53,979 bases of DNA from assembly GCF_900099925.1 (NCBI RefSeq), contig NZ_FNDE01000022.1:1-53979 (forward strand), in the 5' to 3' direction. The notes under the pieces were generated by a model. That model worked only from the letters and a program-made list of their open reading frames with translations, had not been told where the DNA came from and searched no databases. This stretch comes from Aneurinibacillus thermoaerophilus (GTDB lineage Bacteria; Bacillota; Bacilli; Aneurinibacillales; Aneurinibacillaceae). A program made the position numbers and the translations under genes. Below are positions 43,160 to 51,517 of the stretch, one piece after another (the first letter of the stretch is position 1; each line of letters opens with the position of its first letter).

Positions 43160-43462
43160 TTACATCATTGCAAGTATCGCGTCTTTTCCTTTCATTCCCG
43201 GAACAATTCCCTGTTCAGCCGCCGCCGTAGTCACCGATTCAAGGGGCGCCTCTAACAATTGCTCAATAGTCCTCACGTCCAGCGCGCGGCCCGCAATAAT
43301 TCCCCTGCTTGCCAGTCGTTCATTCAACAGGGCAATATCAAGTGCGCCACACATAATATATCCTTTTTCTGTCGTTATGATTAACAAATTCGTTTTCGGA
43401 AGCTGGACGGAGACCGCTGTGACCTGATGGCCATTCAACAGCAAAGGCCTCATCTCAATCAT
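43160..43462 (-). CDS. yunC: YunC, DUF1805 family protein
   Basis: A 100-residue protein of the DUF1805 family, MIEMRPLLLNGHQVTAVSVQ onwards, with the typical LLIITTEKGYIMCGALDIALLNERLASRGIIAGRALDV pattern. The fold is known from related structures but not the function. It lies in the same place as in B. subtilis, near yunD and yunE. The start follows AAGGAGGAAAAAAATGT. Confidence 0.9.
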   Translation of the reverse strand: MIEMRPLLLNGHQVTAVSVQLPKTNLLIITTEKGYIMCGALDIALLNERLASRGIIAGRALDVRTIEQLLEAPLESVTTAAAEQGIVPGMKGKDAILAMM

Positions 43463-43535
43463 AACATTTTTTTCCTCCTTGTGCCTTTTCCTTTCCCTTA
43501 ATACAATATGTCATCAGCCCAAGGAGAGTGACTCA

Positions 43536-43793
43536 TTAATGATATCTTTGCTGTCTCAACGGTTCTGGACGAACGTCTCCTACACCTTCCTCGGCCATTT
43601 TCATTCGCAGCATTTCCATTAAATAAAGGCCAAGCATCTGATAAATTTCTGTTTCCTGCATCTCCTGAATCCACTGCAACAATTCTTCTTTGCTCTGCCC
43701 GTGAAGAAGACTCATTACAATAGCCGGAACGTCTTCTTCCTCTCCTACCAGTTTGTCGCGATAAAGGTTGTAGATATTATCGACTAACTTCAT
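43536..43793 (-). CDS. Small helical hypothetical protein
   Basis: An 85-residue acidic protein, MKLVDNIYNLYRDKLVGEEE onwards, mostly helical, without signal or membrane segments. It resembles short Bacillales proteins annotated as DUF6154, an assignment from memory. The gene is between yunD and yunC on the same strand; the ATG follows GGAAAGGGGTAG. Function unknown. Confidence 0.7.
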   Translation of the reverse strand: MKLVDNIYNLYRDKLVGEEEDVPAIVMSLLHGQSKEELLQWIQEMQETEIYQMLGLYLMEMLRMKMAEEGVGDVRPEPLRQQRYH

Positions 43794-43949
43794 GAATGAA
43801 ACTACCCCTTTCCTATCTGTCCGCCGGTACAGGCAGTTCTTTTTCTATATGCACATGACTTCGTACTTGATAAACTGATACACTTTTGCCGTTCATTGTC
43901 GTAGTATAAATATGGAAACATCAAACAAGATGTATATAGTATTCCCTGT

Positions 43950-45392
43950 TTACTCAGCATACCAATGCCTGTTCAACGATTTTTCCAGCGCTTCTTTCGT
44001 ACGTAATTGCTTCTCCAGAACATCGCGCAAAAACTCAGGGAGATAAAATTTCGTTCCCAATCCTTTTTGGAAAGTAGGAAAAACAATCCCAAAAGTAAAC
44101 ATATCAATTGTTCCAACAGAATACAACTGTTTTTTCCGTAACGGGCGTCCTTGTACCTCTACTCGAACGATTCTTCGGCCTACCGGTGCCAAAGGATTGT
44201 AGTAAATATCGGCCCCATCCACACACAAACATCCAAGCACTTTGCCTCGGAATCCAAATCCCTGGATTTGTTTTTTTATAATTTCCTCATTTAGGGACTC
44301 TTCCAATATGTCCAGCAATTGCTCGCCTGTCAGTTTCATCCGGCAAGGATTAATCGGATGCGGACAAAGTGAAAGAATATCCTTACGGGTTATATTTCCC
44401 TTCTCAAGGGAAAACAAAAGTGTACCTGAATTGACAATTCCGATTTCTGCATCGACCCAAGAACGCAGTCCAGCCGCAAGCAAATTCCCCAGCGGTGATT
44501 CTTCTTCCCATGATACAGGAAGATCGTATTCTAAACGAGCAACGACCTCTCCCATAACCTGCTCAGCATGCCTTCTGTGCCTATCAACAATCCGTTCCAC
44601 TTTCCCATCCGGTTTGTATAGGTGAGTGGGTAAACAACGGGCCTCAAGTTTACAAATCGTTTTTTTTAGCTTGTCATATGTAATCGTGACATGTCCTATA
44701 TTCTGCCCGAACTTACCTGTCTGGCAAACAAGCGTATGGTTTATCCGTTCCCCTTCTGCAAGGTACGTATGTGTGTGGGCGCCCAGAATAACATCGATTC
44801 CATCAATATTACGGGCCATTTCCACGTCCCATTGATAGCCGACATGAGACAGCACAATAATGATATCAACATAAGGCCGAATGCTAGCCACCTGTTCGGC
44901 GACGACACGCGTGGGATCAAGCGTGATAAATCCTAATAGCTTATACACTTCGGGAAAAGAAGCGGTAACTCCAATCCAGCCAACCGTAAAATCACCGTAC
45001 TTTGTAATCGTATAGGATCGTAAAAAAGGTGGAGGCTGTTTCGTTTTTGCATCCAGCAGGTTAGCACAGATGACAGAAAAAGCCGCGTTCCGATACAATT
45101 CATTAAACTTCGGTCTCGGAAATGTAAGTCCTTCATTGTTGCCGATGGTAACAAAATCATACCTGGTCTCATTCAATACGTCCACATTGACCTGTCCCCA
45201 GGTGGCTTCTGTTTGTAGCCGCATCCTGTCCATGTGGTCGCCCAAATCTACCGTAACGACGGGGTACCCTTGCTTTTGTAGTTCAAGCCGGAGCTGTTTC
45301 AAGCCTGTTGCGATGCGTGCCATCTCTTCAAAATGGCTGTGCAAATCATTCGTGTGCAATATATGCAAGGTGTTTTTTTTGTTTAGCCCCAT
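43950..45392 (-). CDS. yunD: 5'-nucleotidase-type metallophosphoesterase (YunD)
   Basis: A 480-residue enzyme with an N-terminal calcineurin-like metallophosphatase domain (LHILHTNDLHSHF at about 9-21, VDLGDHMD, TIGNNEG, VLSHVGYQWD, ILGAHTHT) and a C-terminal 5'-nucleotidase substrate domain from about 290 (FSLEKGNITRKDILSLCPHPIN). No signal peptide is visible, so it acts in the cytoplasm, unlike the exported UshA-type enzymes. Substrates are probably nucleotides or UDP-sugars. ATG 45392 follows AGGGGGAAGTGT. It is 11 bases behind yunE in one operon. Confidence 0.92.
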   Translation of the reverse strand: MGLNKKNTLHILHTNDLHSHFEEMARIATGLKQLRLELQKQGYPVVTVDLGDHMDRMRLQTEATWGQVNVDVLNETRYDFVTIGNNEGLTFPRPKFNELYRNAAFSVICANLLDAKTKQPPPFLRSYTITKYGDFTVGWIGVTASFPEVYKLLGFITLDPTRVVAEQVASIRPYVDIIIVLSHVGYQWDVEMARNIDGIDVILGAHTHTYLAEGERINHTLVCQTGKFGQNIGHVTITYDKLKKTICKLEARCLPTHLYKPDGKVERIVDRHRRHAEQVMGEVVARLEYDLPVSWEEESPLGNLLAAGLRSWVDAEIGIVNSGTLLFSLEKGNITRKDILSLCPHPINPCRMKLTGEQLLDILEESLNEEIIKKQIQGFGFRGKVLGCLCVDGADIYYNPLAPVGRRIVRVEVQGRPLRKKQLYSVGTIDMFTFGIVFPTFQKGLGTKFYLPEFLRDVLEKQLRTKEALEKSLNRHWYAE

Positions 45393-45403
45393 ACACTTCC
45401 CCC

Positions 45404-46219
45404 TTACACCAGTCCTTGCCAAAGCATGCGAACAGCGATCAGCAACAATACAAAACGAAGAATACGCTCAAGCCATTTTCCAGAAAGCTTGCGCGACAAG
45501 CGGCTTCCGAGATTTCCGCCAAGCCAGGCGCCAGGTGCGGTGGCAATAACTGCGCTCCATACAATATGTCCAAGCGTAATATGCGTTACGCTACCTACAA
45601 GCGAAGAAAGCAAAATGACAAACATGGATGTCGCCGCAGCCACATGAGGCGGAAAACGGAACAGCACAAGTAAAAACGGCACAAGCAATGCTCCCCCACC
45701 AATGCCAAATACACTGGATAGAATGCCGACCAAAAAAGCGATACCGATAGCAAGAGGTTTAGAATATCCATATGTATATACATGACCACTTATATCCGTG
45801 TATGTTCTTGTTGTTTTCCAGTGCCCATTTTTGGGCCGCAGTTTCGAACGGTACGTTAAGATGAACAACATCAACAACATGAACAGTCCATAATATATGT
45901 TAAAAGATTCTTTATCAAAAAAAGCGGATAACCAGGCTCCAATAACAGCGCCAGGCGCGCTTCCGAAAAAAAACAAAAGAGCGCTTGAAAAATCAATCAG
46001 CTTCTGTTTAGCGTAGCTGATGCTGGAAGATAAAGCTGTAATAATAATTAGTATCAGCGAAGTGCCGATCGCTAGTTGCGGCGTAATCTCGGGTGCCCCC
46101 GGAACAAGTTTCGACAAATAAAACAATGCCGGTACAAGAATAATTCCTCCGCCAAGCCCAAGCAAACTTCCGAACGTACCCGCTACCACCCCGACTAGCG
46201 TCAAGACTAACCATCCCAT
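45404..46219 (-). CDS. yunE: TauE/SafE-family membrane transporter (YunE)
   Basis: A 271-residue protein with about eight membrane helices and two repeats of the TauE/SafE signature: GSLLGLGGGIILVPAL (about 17-32) and SSVFGIGGGALLVPFLL (about 168-184). Members export sulfite, sulfoacetate or related organic sulfur anions; the substrate here is not known. The start is the ATG at 46219. It forms an operon with yunD. Confidence 0.92.
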   Translation of the reverse strand: MGWLVLTLVGVVAGTFGSLLGLGGGIILVPALFYLSKLVPGAPEITPQLAIGTSLILIIITALSSSISYAKQKLIDFSSALLFFFGSAPGAVIGAWLSAFFDKESFNIYYGLFMLLMLFILTYRSKLRPKNGHWKTTRTYTDISGHVYTYGYSKPLAIGIAFLVGILSSVFGIGGGALLVPFLLVLFRFPPHVAAATSMFVILLSSLVGSVTHITLGHIVWSAVIATAPGAWLGGNLGSRLSRKLSGKWLERILRFVLLLIAVRMLWQGLV

Positions 46220-46283
46220 TTCTCAATCCACTCCACTCTTCATTACCTTCTTCTACGTCTGTGCTTTTTATTATCATATCACA

Positions 46284-46319
46284 TAAAAAACTCCCAAACG
46301 AATCGTTTGGGAGTTTTTC
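46284..46319. terminator. Bidirectional terminator
   Basis: CTCCCAAACG (46291-46300) and CGTTTGGGAG (46304-46313), flanked by A6 and T5, lie just upstream of yunE. On the minus strand it would close a unit formerly read from the remnant at 46.34-46.55 kb. Confidence 0.8.
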
Positions 46320-46324
46320 TTCAC

Positions 46325-46545
46325 AACACTCACGCCGATTAACCGATCGAGCCTTCCATTTCGAATGGGATGCCACAAACCCGTATACTTCCGCTCCTGG
46401 AATCCCTTCTTTCAACGCATGAGCGGCTGCCTCCTGTCATCATAACGCATTCAGTTTCAATAATAAACTAACCGACACGCAGCCAGGCATCGCTGTTTCA
46501 AGGAACTATTTGCTCTAACATTTCATGTAATACACACGCTTCCCT
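46325..46545 (-). pseudogene. Probable decayed gene remnant, family unknown
   Basis: Minus-strand readings look coding but are broken: VLHEMLEQIVP, stop, NSDAWLRVG, stop, FIIETECVMM, then in another frame EAAAHALKEGIPGAEVYG and FVASHSKWKARSVNR. The base composition is that of the housekeeping part, and a terminator (46284-46319) lies just downstream. I cannot name the family. Confidence 0.35.
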
Positions 46546-46604
46546 TTTGTTACATATTAACATGTAGCAAGGATGGTAAAAAATATTTCTATTTCATTAA
46601 GAAA

Positions 46605-46996
46605 TCACATTTTATAGAATCTATAACCAGGAAGTTTGGTATCCTTAGTATGGTAGACATAATCGGGGTTAACTTCAATGGTAAAACCTTCTCTCAAACT
46701 GCCTGTAATTGTTCCCTCAGTGATATATTTACCGATTGACCCTCCCGATTGTGGATATCCTGAAACTACAATCCAATCGCCACAATTTTTGCATTTAAAG
46801 AATGTACCTGTGAATATATAGTCTCCAGTATTCTCATCTTTAACAACTGCTGTTCCTTTGGCTGCCATTCTATGAATACCATCACCATATGGGCAATCTC
46901 CCTCCTCAGCATGAGCATGATAACCTTGCCCTAACAAAAACACAGAAAATATCACAGAAAAAACAAAGGTAGACAATAGAATTTTTTCAATTTCAT
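46605..46996 (-). pseudogene. Secreted CxxC protein gene with a frameshift after the start
   Basis: The long open frame (to 47030) begins without a ribosome-binding site. A proper start exists in another frame: ATG 46996 behind AAGGAAAGTGG reads MKLKK. Adding one A to the A6 run (plus-strand T6 at 46982-46987) joins it as MKLKKILLSTFVFSVIF and continues SVFLLGQGYHAHAEEG, a perfect signal peptide. The mature part of about 100 residues includes CPYGDGIHR and a KCKNCGDW knuckle. No family recognised. Either a real inactivating deletion or a one-base sequence error. Confidence 0.7.
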
Positions 46997-47047
46997 AATT
47001 ACCACTTTCCTTCCTTTGAATTTTTAACATATAACTAATGGAAAGCT

Positions 47048-47278
47048 ACGTAGCTATTCAATCTTAAATCAGGTACCTATCTATAAATTTAATATATTAA
47101 GAAAATAAGATCAAATATATTTTTACATATGATACAAAAAATGATAAATTTATAATAAATTGTAAATCTTTTATGTAAATACTATAAAAAAATCCACGTC
47201 ACCCAAACAAACAGCAAGGTTCATAGCTATTTGCATGCTATTGTTTGTTTCCAGCTTCTTTTCTTTCAGATAAATAAA
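47048..47278. other. AT-rich gene-free stretch
   Basis: No gene seen. AAACAAAC and GTTTGTTT near 47206-47250 can pair as an 8-base stem around a long loop that contains GCATGC-like sequence. Otherwise only A/T runs. Confidence 0.35.
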
Positions 47279-47307
47279 AAACCTCCCGGATTTTCCGAGA
47301 GGCTTAT
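47279..47307 (-). terminator. Terminator of the SASP remnant
   Basis: CCTCcCGG and CCGaGAGG pair with one mismatch; the minus strand continues TTTTTTATTTATC. Confidence 0.65.
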
Positions 47308-47387
47308 GACAAGTCCCAATACCTTGCGTATCACATACTATGCAATGTGGAGAGTTTTATTGTAGGTTTCTTCCATTTCATTGTTGC

Positions 47388-47563
47388 TCTGCCATTTGTA
47401 CAAGACGCTTCGTAATCTCCCCACCTACAGAACCGTTTTGATGTGATGTTGTATCCGTCCCTAATACCACACCAAATTCAGCAGCGATTCATATTTCATT
47501 TGGTCTAGGGCGGCTCTTGCCTGTGGAGCCAGTAATTGTACGTGATGATTAAAAACGACGCAT
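47388..47563 (-). pseudogene. Alpha/beta-type small acid-soluble spore protein, two frameshifts
   Basis: Reading across frames gives [26 protein letters not shown], then [20 protein letters not shown] and [15 protein letters not shown], the unmistakable alpha/beta SASP sequence that coats spore DNA. One extra T in the run near 47551-47555 shifts the start frame, and one base is missing near 47485-47490, in the GPR-protease cleavage region between MKYE and AAEFG. Length (58 codons) is slightly below the usual 60-70. The gene is therefore dead unless both changes are sequence errors. Confidence 0.85.
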
Positions 47564-47780
47564 TAGCGCTGATGATTTCAATTTATCAAACACGATCATT
47601 AACGCTCAAACCACTCATAGAATATGACAATTACACATTTCATTCATCAAATAAAATCATAGAAAGTCAGTTCATTTAGGCACAAATTAGGCATAAGACT
47701 TCTTTGAAATCTAATTGTTTAAGTTAACGTTTTCTTATTTTAACTATCCAACTTAGTGTAGCCTATCCACCAATCTGTAT
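47564..47780. other. AT-rich spacer
   Basis: No gene, repeat or regulatory site that I can support in these 217 bases. Confidence 0.4.
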
Positions 47781-47816
47781 TTTAAAAAAGAAAGAGGCTT
47801 TTAAAGAGACTCTTCC
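47781..47816 (-). terminator. Weak terminator of the membrane-protein gene
   Basis: On the minus strand GAAGAG pairs with CTCTTTC around a 13-base loop and is followed by TTTTTT. Confidence 0.5.
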
Positions 47817-47850
47817 TTTTTCTAAGAACGTCGAAGGCATTTATATTTTT

Positions 47851-48146
47851 TTAAACCATAGTCGGAAAAATATTCTTAAATGCAAAAAATACAATTAATG
47901 TAACTGCTACCTGTCCCATAATAAGAGTTGCATACATTGCTCTTTTTTTCTTATCACTATTTTTTCTTTATTTTCAAAATACTTTGTTAATAAATATTCA
48001 GTTGCAAAACAAGTAAAGTTAGCTATAAATAAAAATAATAAAGTAATATATAAACTATTTTCGTAATTTTTAAAAGAAGTTGAAAATAGTATAATAGTTA
48101 TCCCCAAAAACACATAAGAAAAAGAAAATTTTTTAAAGAAATTCAC
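47851..48146 (-). pseudogene. Three-span membrane protein gene with a frameshift (possible immunity gene)
   Basis: A GTG start at 48146, behind AAAGGAGTGG, opens MNFFKKFSFSYVFLGITIIL with helices at about 9-24 and 30-50. The frame stops at 47907, but adding one A to an A6 run (plus-strand T6, 47960-47965) continues it as KNSDKKKRAMYATLIMGQVA, then VTLIVFFAFKNIFPTMV with a stop at 47851. The result is a protein of about 98 residues with three membrane segments. It starts 15 bases after the secreted-precursor gene and is probably co-transcribed; this arrangement resembles bacteriocin immunity genes. No family recognised. Confidence 0.65.
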
Positions 48147-48161
48147 TATACCACTCCTTTA

Positions 48162-48731
48162 TTAACAGAGTAAACTTGCTAAGTAATATACAGTAGCAAT
48201 AATGAACGGGATACCAGCAGATAATCCGCCACTAATACCAAGTAAAGCATCTGTAGCTGCATAAGCTGCATAAGAGCCACTGTAAATTAATCCAATAGCA
48301 CCTAATACATCACTACAAGAAATTGCTTTAGTTGATATTACATTTGGATCAGGATATTTTCCAGATTGTATATCTTCATATTGACCTTTCACTTCATTTT
48401 AAAAATCATTCATTACACCTTCGTCATTCTCATTAACCATTATATCATTATAGTTATCAATATTTTTCTGAAATTCATCAATATCCAATGGATAGTCCAA
48501 TTCTTTAAGACCTTTATCTAACTTTTCAGGAGCAACTATTTCCATTAGTATATTACCGTTTTCATCTTCATCAGTTTTCAAGTAATCAATCGCGAGTACA
48601 GCCACTTGAAAATCTTTTTCATTCCATAATTCACCTACTTCTTTTGCGTGGACAGATACTTGTCCATTAATAGAAAGTGTGAAAACGAAAGCCATTAATA
48701 ATAATCCAATTTTCTTAAAGTATTTTATCAT
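48162..48731 (-). pseudogene. Secreted precursor with hydrophobic C-terminal peptide, in-frame stop (possible antimicrobial)
   Basis: The start at 48731 gives a signal peptide MIKYFKKIGLLLMAFVFTLS to about residue 29 (ending VHAKE), then an acidic region (about 30-110). At codon 111 (48401-48399) a TAA interrupts, after which the same frame continues NEVKGQYEDIQSGKYPDPN and a hydrophobic Gly/Ala-rich stretch of about 55 residues, from AISCSDVLGAIGLIYSGS to YLASLLC, with one Cys at each end. The second part has no ribosome-binding site of its own. The architecture (about 189 residues: signal, acidic spacer, Cys-bounded hydrophobic peptide) resembles SdpC-like toxin precursors. Function inferred only. 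Confidence 0.6.
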
Positions 48732-48929
48732 GTTCTGATTCTCTTTTTTTCGTATTGTCCCTTGTCAAAATAATTGAACAAACTAAAAATCAAATTCAAA
48801 ACTTTTAAAATATCTTATAAGAAGCACTTCTTGAATAGAAGATAGCATACAATTTTTGGATAGTCTATATAAAATCTATAAAAAATTTAATTTTATTAAA
48901 AATTATTAATATTAAATTTTAAATGTTAA
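48732..48929. other. Very AT-rich spacer
   Basis: A TTGACA lies about 30 bases before the precursor gene on the minus strand but without a matching -10 box. A small palindrome AAGAAG-CA-CTTCTT occurs near 48819. Nothing else is seen. Confidence 0.35.
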
Positions 48930-49434
48930 TTTTAAAGTTGTATCCATTCCCTAATTTATCTACCAATTTTTGCAGGAAGATAGGATGGATGCAATCCTAG
49001 TAGATACTGAATACAATGGAAAATACTTGCAAAAATTTGAATTATTTTCAGAAAGTTATTATGCAGTGTTTCCTTTGAATCACAGATTTAATAATCAAAA
49101 AACAGTGAGGCTTGAAGAACTATGTAAAGAGCCACTCATTATTCATCAAAGTCCTTGTGACACGAGGAAACATATTATTAAACAAATGGATTCCTTAGGT
49201 CAAAAACCAAACATTTTAAATGAATTAGATTTCAGTGACTTTATTCTCGGGTCTGTTTCATCTGGAATGGGGGTAACCATAGTACCTGAACTAATTGCCA
49301 ACAATATCGGACATTTGAATTTATCAGCTTTACCAATCACTAATTTTGGGAGAAACAGAACTATATCACTACTTTCTAAAAATAAACGATTAGGTTTAAA
49401 GTTGCATCAAACCTTAACTAAAAATTACAATTAA
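48930..49434 (+). pseudogene. LysR regulator remnant, DNA-binding half missing
   Basis: The frame from 48970 encodes about 150 residues of a LysR effector-binding domain: LQEDRMDAILVDTEY, then FPLNHRF, EELCKEPLIIHQSP and GSVSSGMGVTIVPELIANN. A full LysR protein has about 300 residues; the N-terminal helix-turn-helix and linker are absent. Just upstream, in another frame, LKLYPFPNLS looks like the preceding YPNLS-type segment, so there is also a frameshift near 48955. Without a DNA-binding domain it cannot act as a regulator. Confidence 0.8.
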
Positions 49435-49443
49435 GAACAAGAA

Positions 49444-49480
49444 AAGGGTTATATGGCTTTTTAACGGCACAGCATAACCC
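49444..49480. terminator. Hairpin between LysR remnant and MFS gene
   Basis: AGGGTTAT (49444-49451) and ATAACCCT (49473-49480); the minus strand then reads TTTTC. Probably ends the marR-MFS operon. Confidence 0.55.
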
Positions 49481-49540
49481 TCATATTATTATTTATTTGT
49501 GAGCGATTATAATTCATCCTACATATACAAATCCTATTGT

Positions 49541-50737
49541 CTATTCAGAACCTTCTTTAATTTTAACATTTTGGTTTTGATTAAGCACTAGTGAAAATGC
49601 TAAAAATAGGATTCCAAGAACAATGAATAAAGAAGTTGAATTTAGGAAATTAACTCCTACAATACCAGCCCCTATTGCCATGCCACAATATCGAACGAAA
49701 TTAAATAAACCTAACGCTAATCCTCTTTCGTTTGTATATTGATTACTAATCATAGTTGAAAATAATGGTGATGAAAATCCTAATAAAACTCCATAAATAA
49801 ATAAAACGATACTAAGTATAATGATATTTTTTTCAAGAATAATACCAAATAAAATAATAAGAATTGGCATTAGAAACAAAGTTACATGATATAATTTTTC
49901 TAAATCGAATTTTCTCTGTAACTTTTTAAATAGAACACTACCTAAGATCATACTTACCGTTAAAGGTAAATATAATAATCCAATAATCTGTAAAGAGACT
50001 TGATAATGGTCATGCAATAAAACAGGTAAATATGTCAGTATTGAAAAATAAATCAGGAAAGTCAAAAAACCAACTCCAATGACATTCATTCCTTTTTTAT
50101 TTGACCACAAAATTTTATATCTTTGATACATATGACGTTCTTTTCTATCATCAACTGTTTGTTGACCATTCAGTGTTGGAAGTTGATACCCCAGAAAAAT
50201 CAATAATATCATCGAAATAATGAATAAAAATAAGAATACACCCGAGTAACCATAGTATTGCCCGATGAAACCTCCTAATATTGGTGCAAGTGCTGGGGCT
50301 AACGTTAATAGGATTTGGTATGTTCCCATTGCATCCCCTCGTTCTTCCCCTTCAAATAAAATCGCAATCACATTCACTGCGATTAACGGGATCATCGCTG
50401 TACCAATCGCTTGAAACATTCGTGCGATAAAAAATACAACGAAATTTGTTGTGAATGCACAGAATAAAATAGAGATACTTGTTAATATGAGACTAAACAC
50501 TAGTAGTTTCTTCTGGTTTTTTGTATCAATGAACGTTCCTAAAATTACTTGCATGATTGCAGTAATAAAAATAAAACCACTAACCGTTAAATTCACCCAA
50601 AAAATTGTAGTTTCGAAAGTGTCTCGGATGAGAGGTATCATGGGTGAATAAATGTTTTGGTTTAAGGAAGCAAAAAAAGCAGAGATACTTAATAAAAGAA
50701 GAATAATTTTATTTTTTCGTTGATTACTCTCACTCAA
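49541..50737 (-). CDS. MFS drug-efflux-type transporter
   Basis: A 398-residue, 12-helix transporter of the drug:H+ antiporter kind. Visible are FASLNQNIYSPMIPLIRDTF in helix 1, the loop motif LGTFIDTKNQKKLLV, FFIARMFQAIGTAMIPL in helix 4 and TLAPALAPILGGFIGQYYG as motif C in helix 5. Very AT-rich codon use unlike the genes before 46 kb suggests recent transfer. It is second in an operon with a MarR repressor gene (14-base gap), so it is probably induced by its substrate through MarR. Confidence 0.9.
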   Translation of the reverse strand: MSESNQRKNKIILLLLSISAFFASLNQNIYSPMIPLIRDTFETTIFWVNLTVSGFIFITAIMQVILGTFIDTKNQKKLLVFSLILTSISILFCAFTTNFVVFFIARMFQAIGTAMIPLIAVNVIAILFEGEERGDAMGTYQILLTLAPALAPILGGFIGQYYGYSGVFLFLFIISMILLIFLGYQLPTLNGQQTVDDRKERHMYQRYKILWSNKKGMNVIGVGFLTFLIYFSILTYLPVLLHDHYQVSLQIIGLLYLPLTVSMILGSVLFKKLQRKFDLEKLYHVTLFLMPILIILFGIILEKNIIILSIVLFIYGVLLGFSSPLFSTMISNQYTNERGLALGLFNFVRYCGMAIGAGIVGVNFLNSTSLFIVLGILFLAFSLVLNQNQNVKIKEGSE

Positions 50738-50751
50738 TTTCCTCTCTCCTC

Positions 50752-51216
50752 CTACTTAAGAACTTCATCTTTCAAATGACTTGTAAGAGTATTTAAAAAG
50801 ATAATAATTGTCTCAAGTTGTTCTTTCGTAAAAGAATTTAGAAGCGACAAGTATTGATCTTCAGCTTCTTTATGCAATCTATCATGAATTGAAGCCATTA
50901 TTTCTCCTTTTTCAGTTAAAACATAAAAAATTTCCTTTTTGTTTCCCTCATTTTGTCTTTCATCAATAATACGATGCTCCAATAGTTTTTTGATTGCCTT
51001 AGTAACCGCTGGTTTAGATACATTAAGTTCCTTAGCCAAATTTGTATTATTCATTCCGTGTTCTTTAAGAAGTGCAACGATATGAAATTGCGTGAGTGTC
51101 CAAGAAACGCCAAACAATACATTTCTCTTATTGCTTGATTCAGCCTTTCTAATAGATTCCCTTGTAGTGATTAATTCTTGTAATGCTTTTAAAACTTTCT
51201 TTTTAGTACTTTCCAT
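50752..51216 (-). CDS. MarR-family transcriptional repressor
   Basis: A 154-residue MarR regulator. The winged helix-turn-helix reads HIVALLKEHGMNNTNLAKEL, then NVSKPAVTKAIKKLLEHRII (about 46-85), with the wing DERQNEGNKKEIFYVLTEKG (about 86-105); flanking helices make the dimer. The ATG at 51216 follows GGAGAGATG. A perfect palindrome overlaps its promoter region, giving an autoregulated marR-efflux operon. Composition is AT-rich like its partner. Confidence 0.93.
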   Translation of the reverse strand: MESTKKKVLKALQELITTRESIRKAESSNKRNVLFGVSWTLTQFHIVALLKEHGMNNTNLAKELNVSKPAVTKAIKKLLEHRIIDERQNEGNKKEIFYVLTEKGEIMASIHDRLHKEAEDQYLSLLNSFTKEQLETIIIFLNTLTSHLKDEVLK

Positions 51217-51231
51217 TTATACATCTCTCCT

Positions 51232-51249
51232 TTGTTAACTGGTTAACAA
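51232..51249. promoter_or_regulatory. MarR operator palindrome
   Basis: TTGTTAAC (51232-51239), TG, GTTAACAA (51242-51249): a perfect inverted repeat 15 bases upstream of the marR start, the usual kind of MarR-family binding site. Confidence 0.8.
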
Positions 51250-51284
51250 TATCATAAAGGAGTTTTTTATTGATGTCAAGAAAT

Positions 51285-51324
51285 CTAAAAAGGCTTCTGT
51301 ATTATTCAGTTTTTATAATACAGA
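51285..51324 (-). terminator. Likely terminator
   Basis: TCTGTATTAT (51296-51305) and ATAATACAGA (51315-51324) with a nine-base loop; on the minus strand AAGCC then TTTTTAG follows. It lies behind the minus-strand genes that end at 51518. The 190 bases between (51325-51517) hold nothing recognised. Confidence 0.6.
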
Positions 51325-51517
51325 TACTAATTTGACTATACCGAAGCATAAATCAGACAAAAAAATTGTCACAAAAGTTGTTGTGACAAGGATGTAAGTC
51401 AATTATCGGATTTAACCTCCTACTTCTAGTTGATACACTATATAAAAAAACTATAAAGCTTCGTAAATACAAGTAAATTAGATACTGTAACAATTAAGCA
51501 AGAGAGCAAGGTATATT

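Noticed and set aside
46008-46415. 135-codon minus-strand frame overlapping the yunE start
   Set aside because: It reads through the terminator and the yunE N-terminus out of frame; only its first third matches the decayed remnant.
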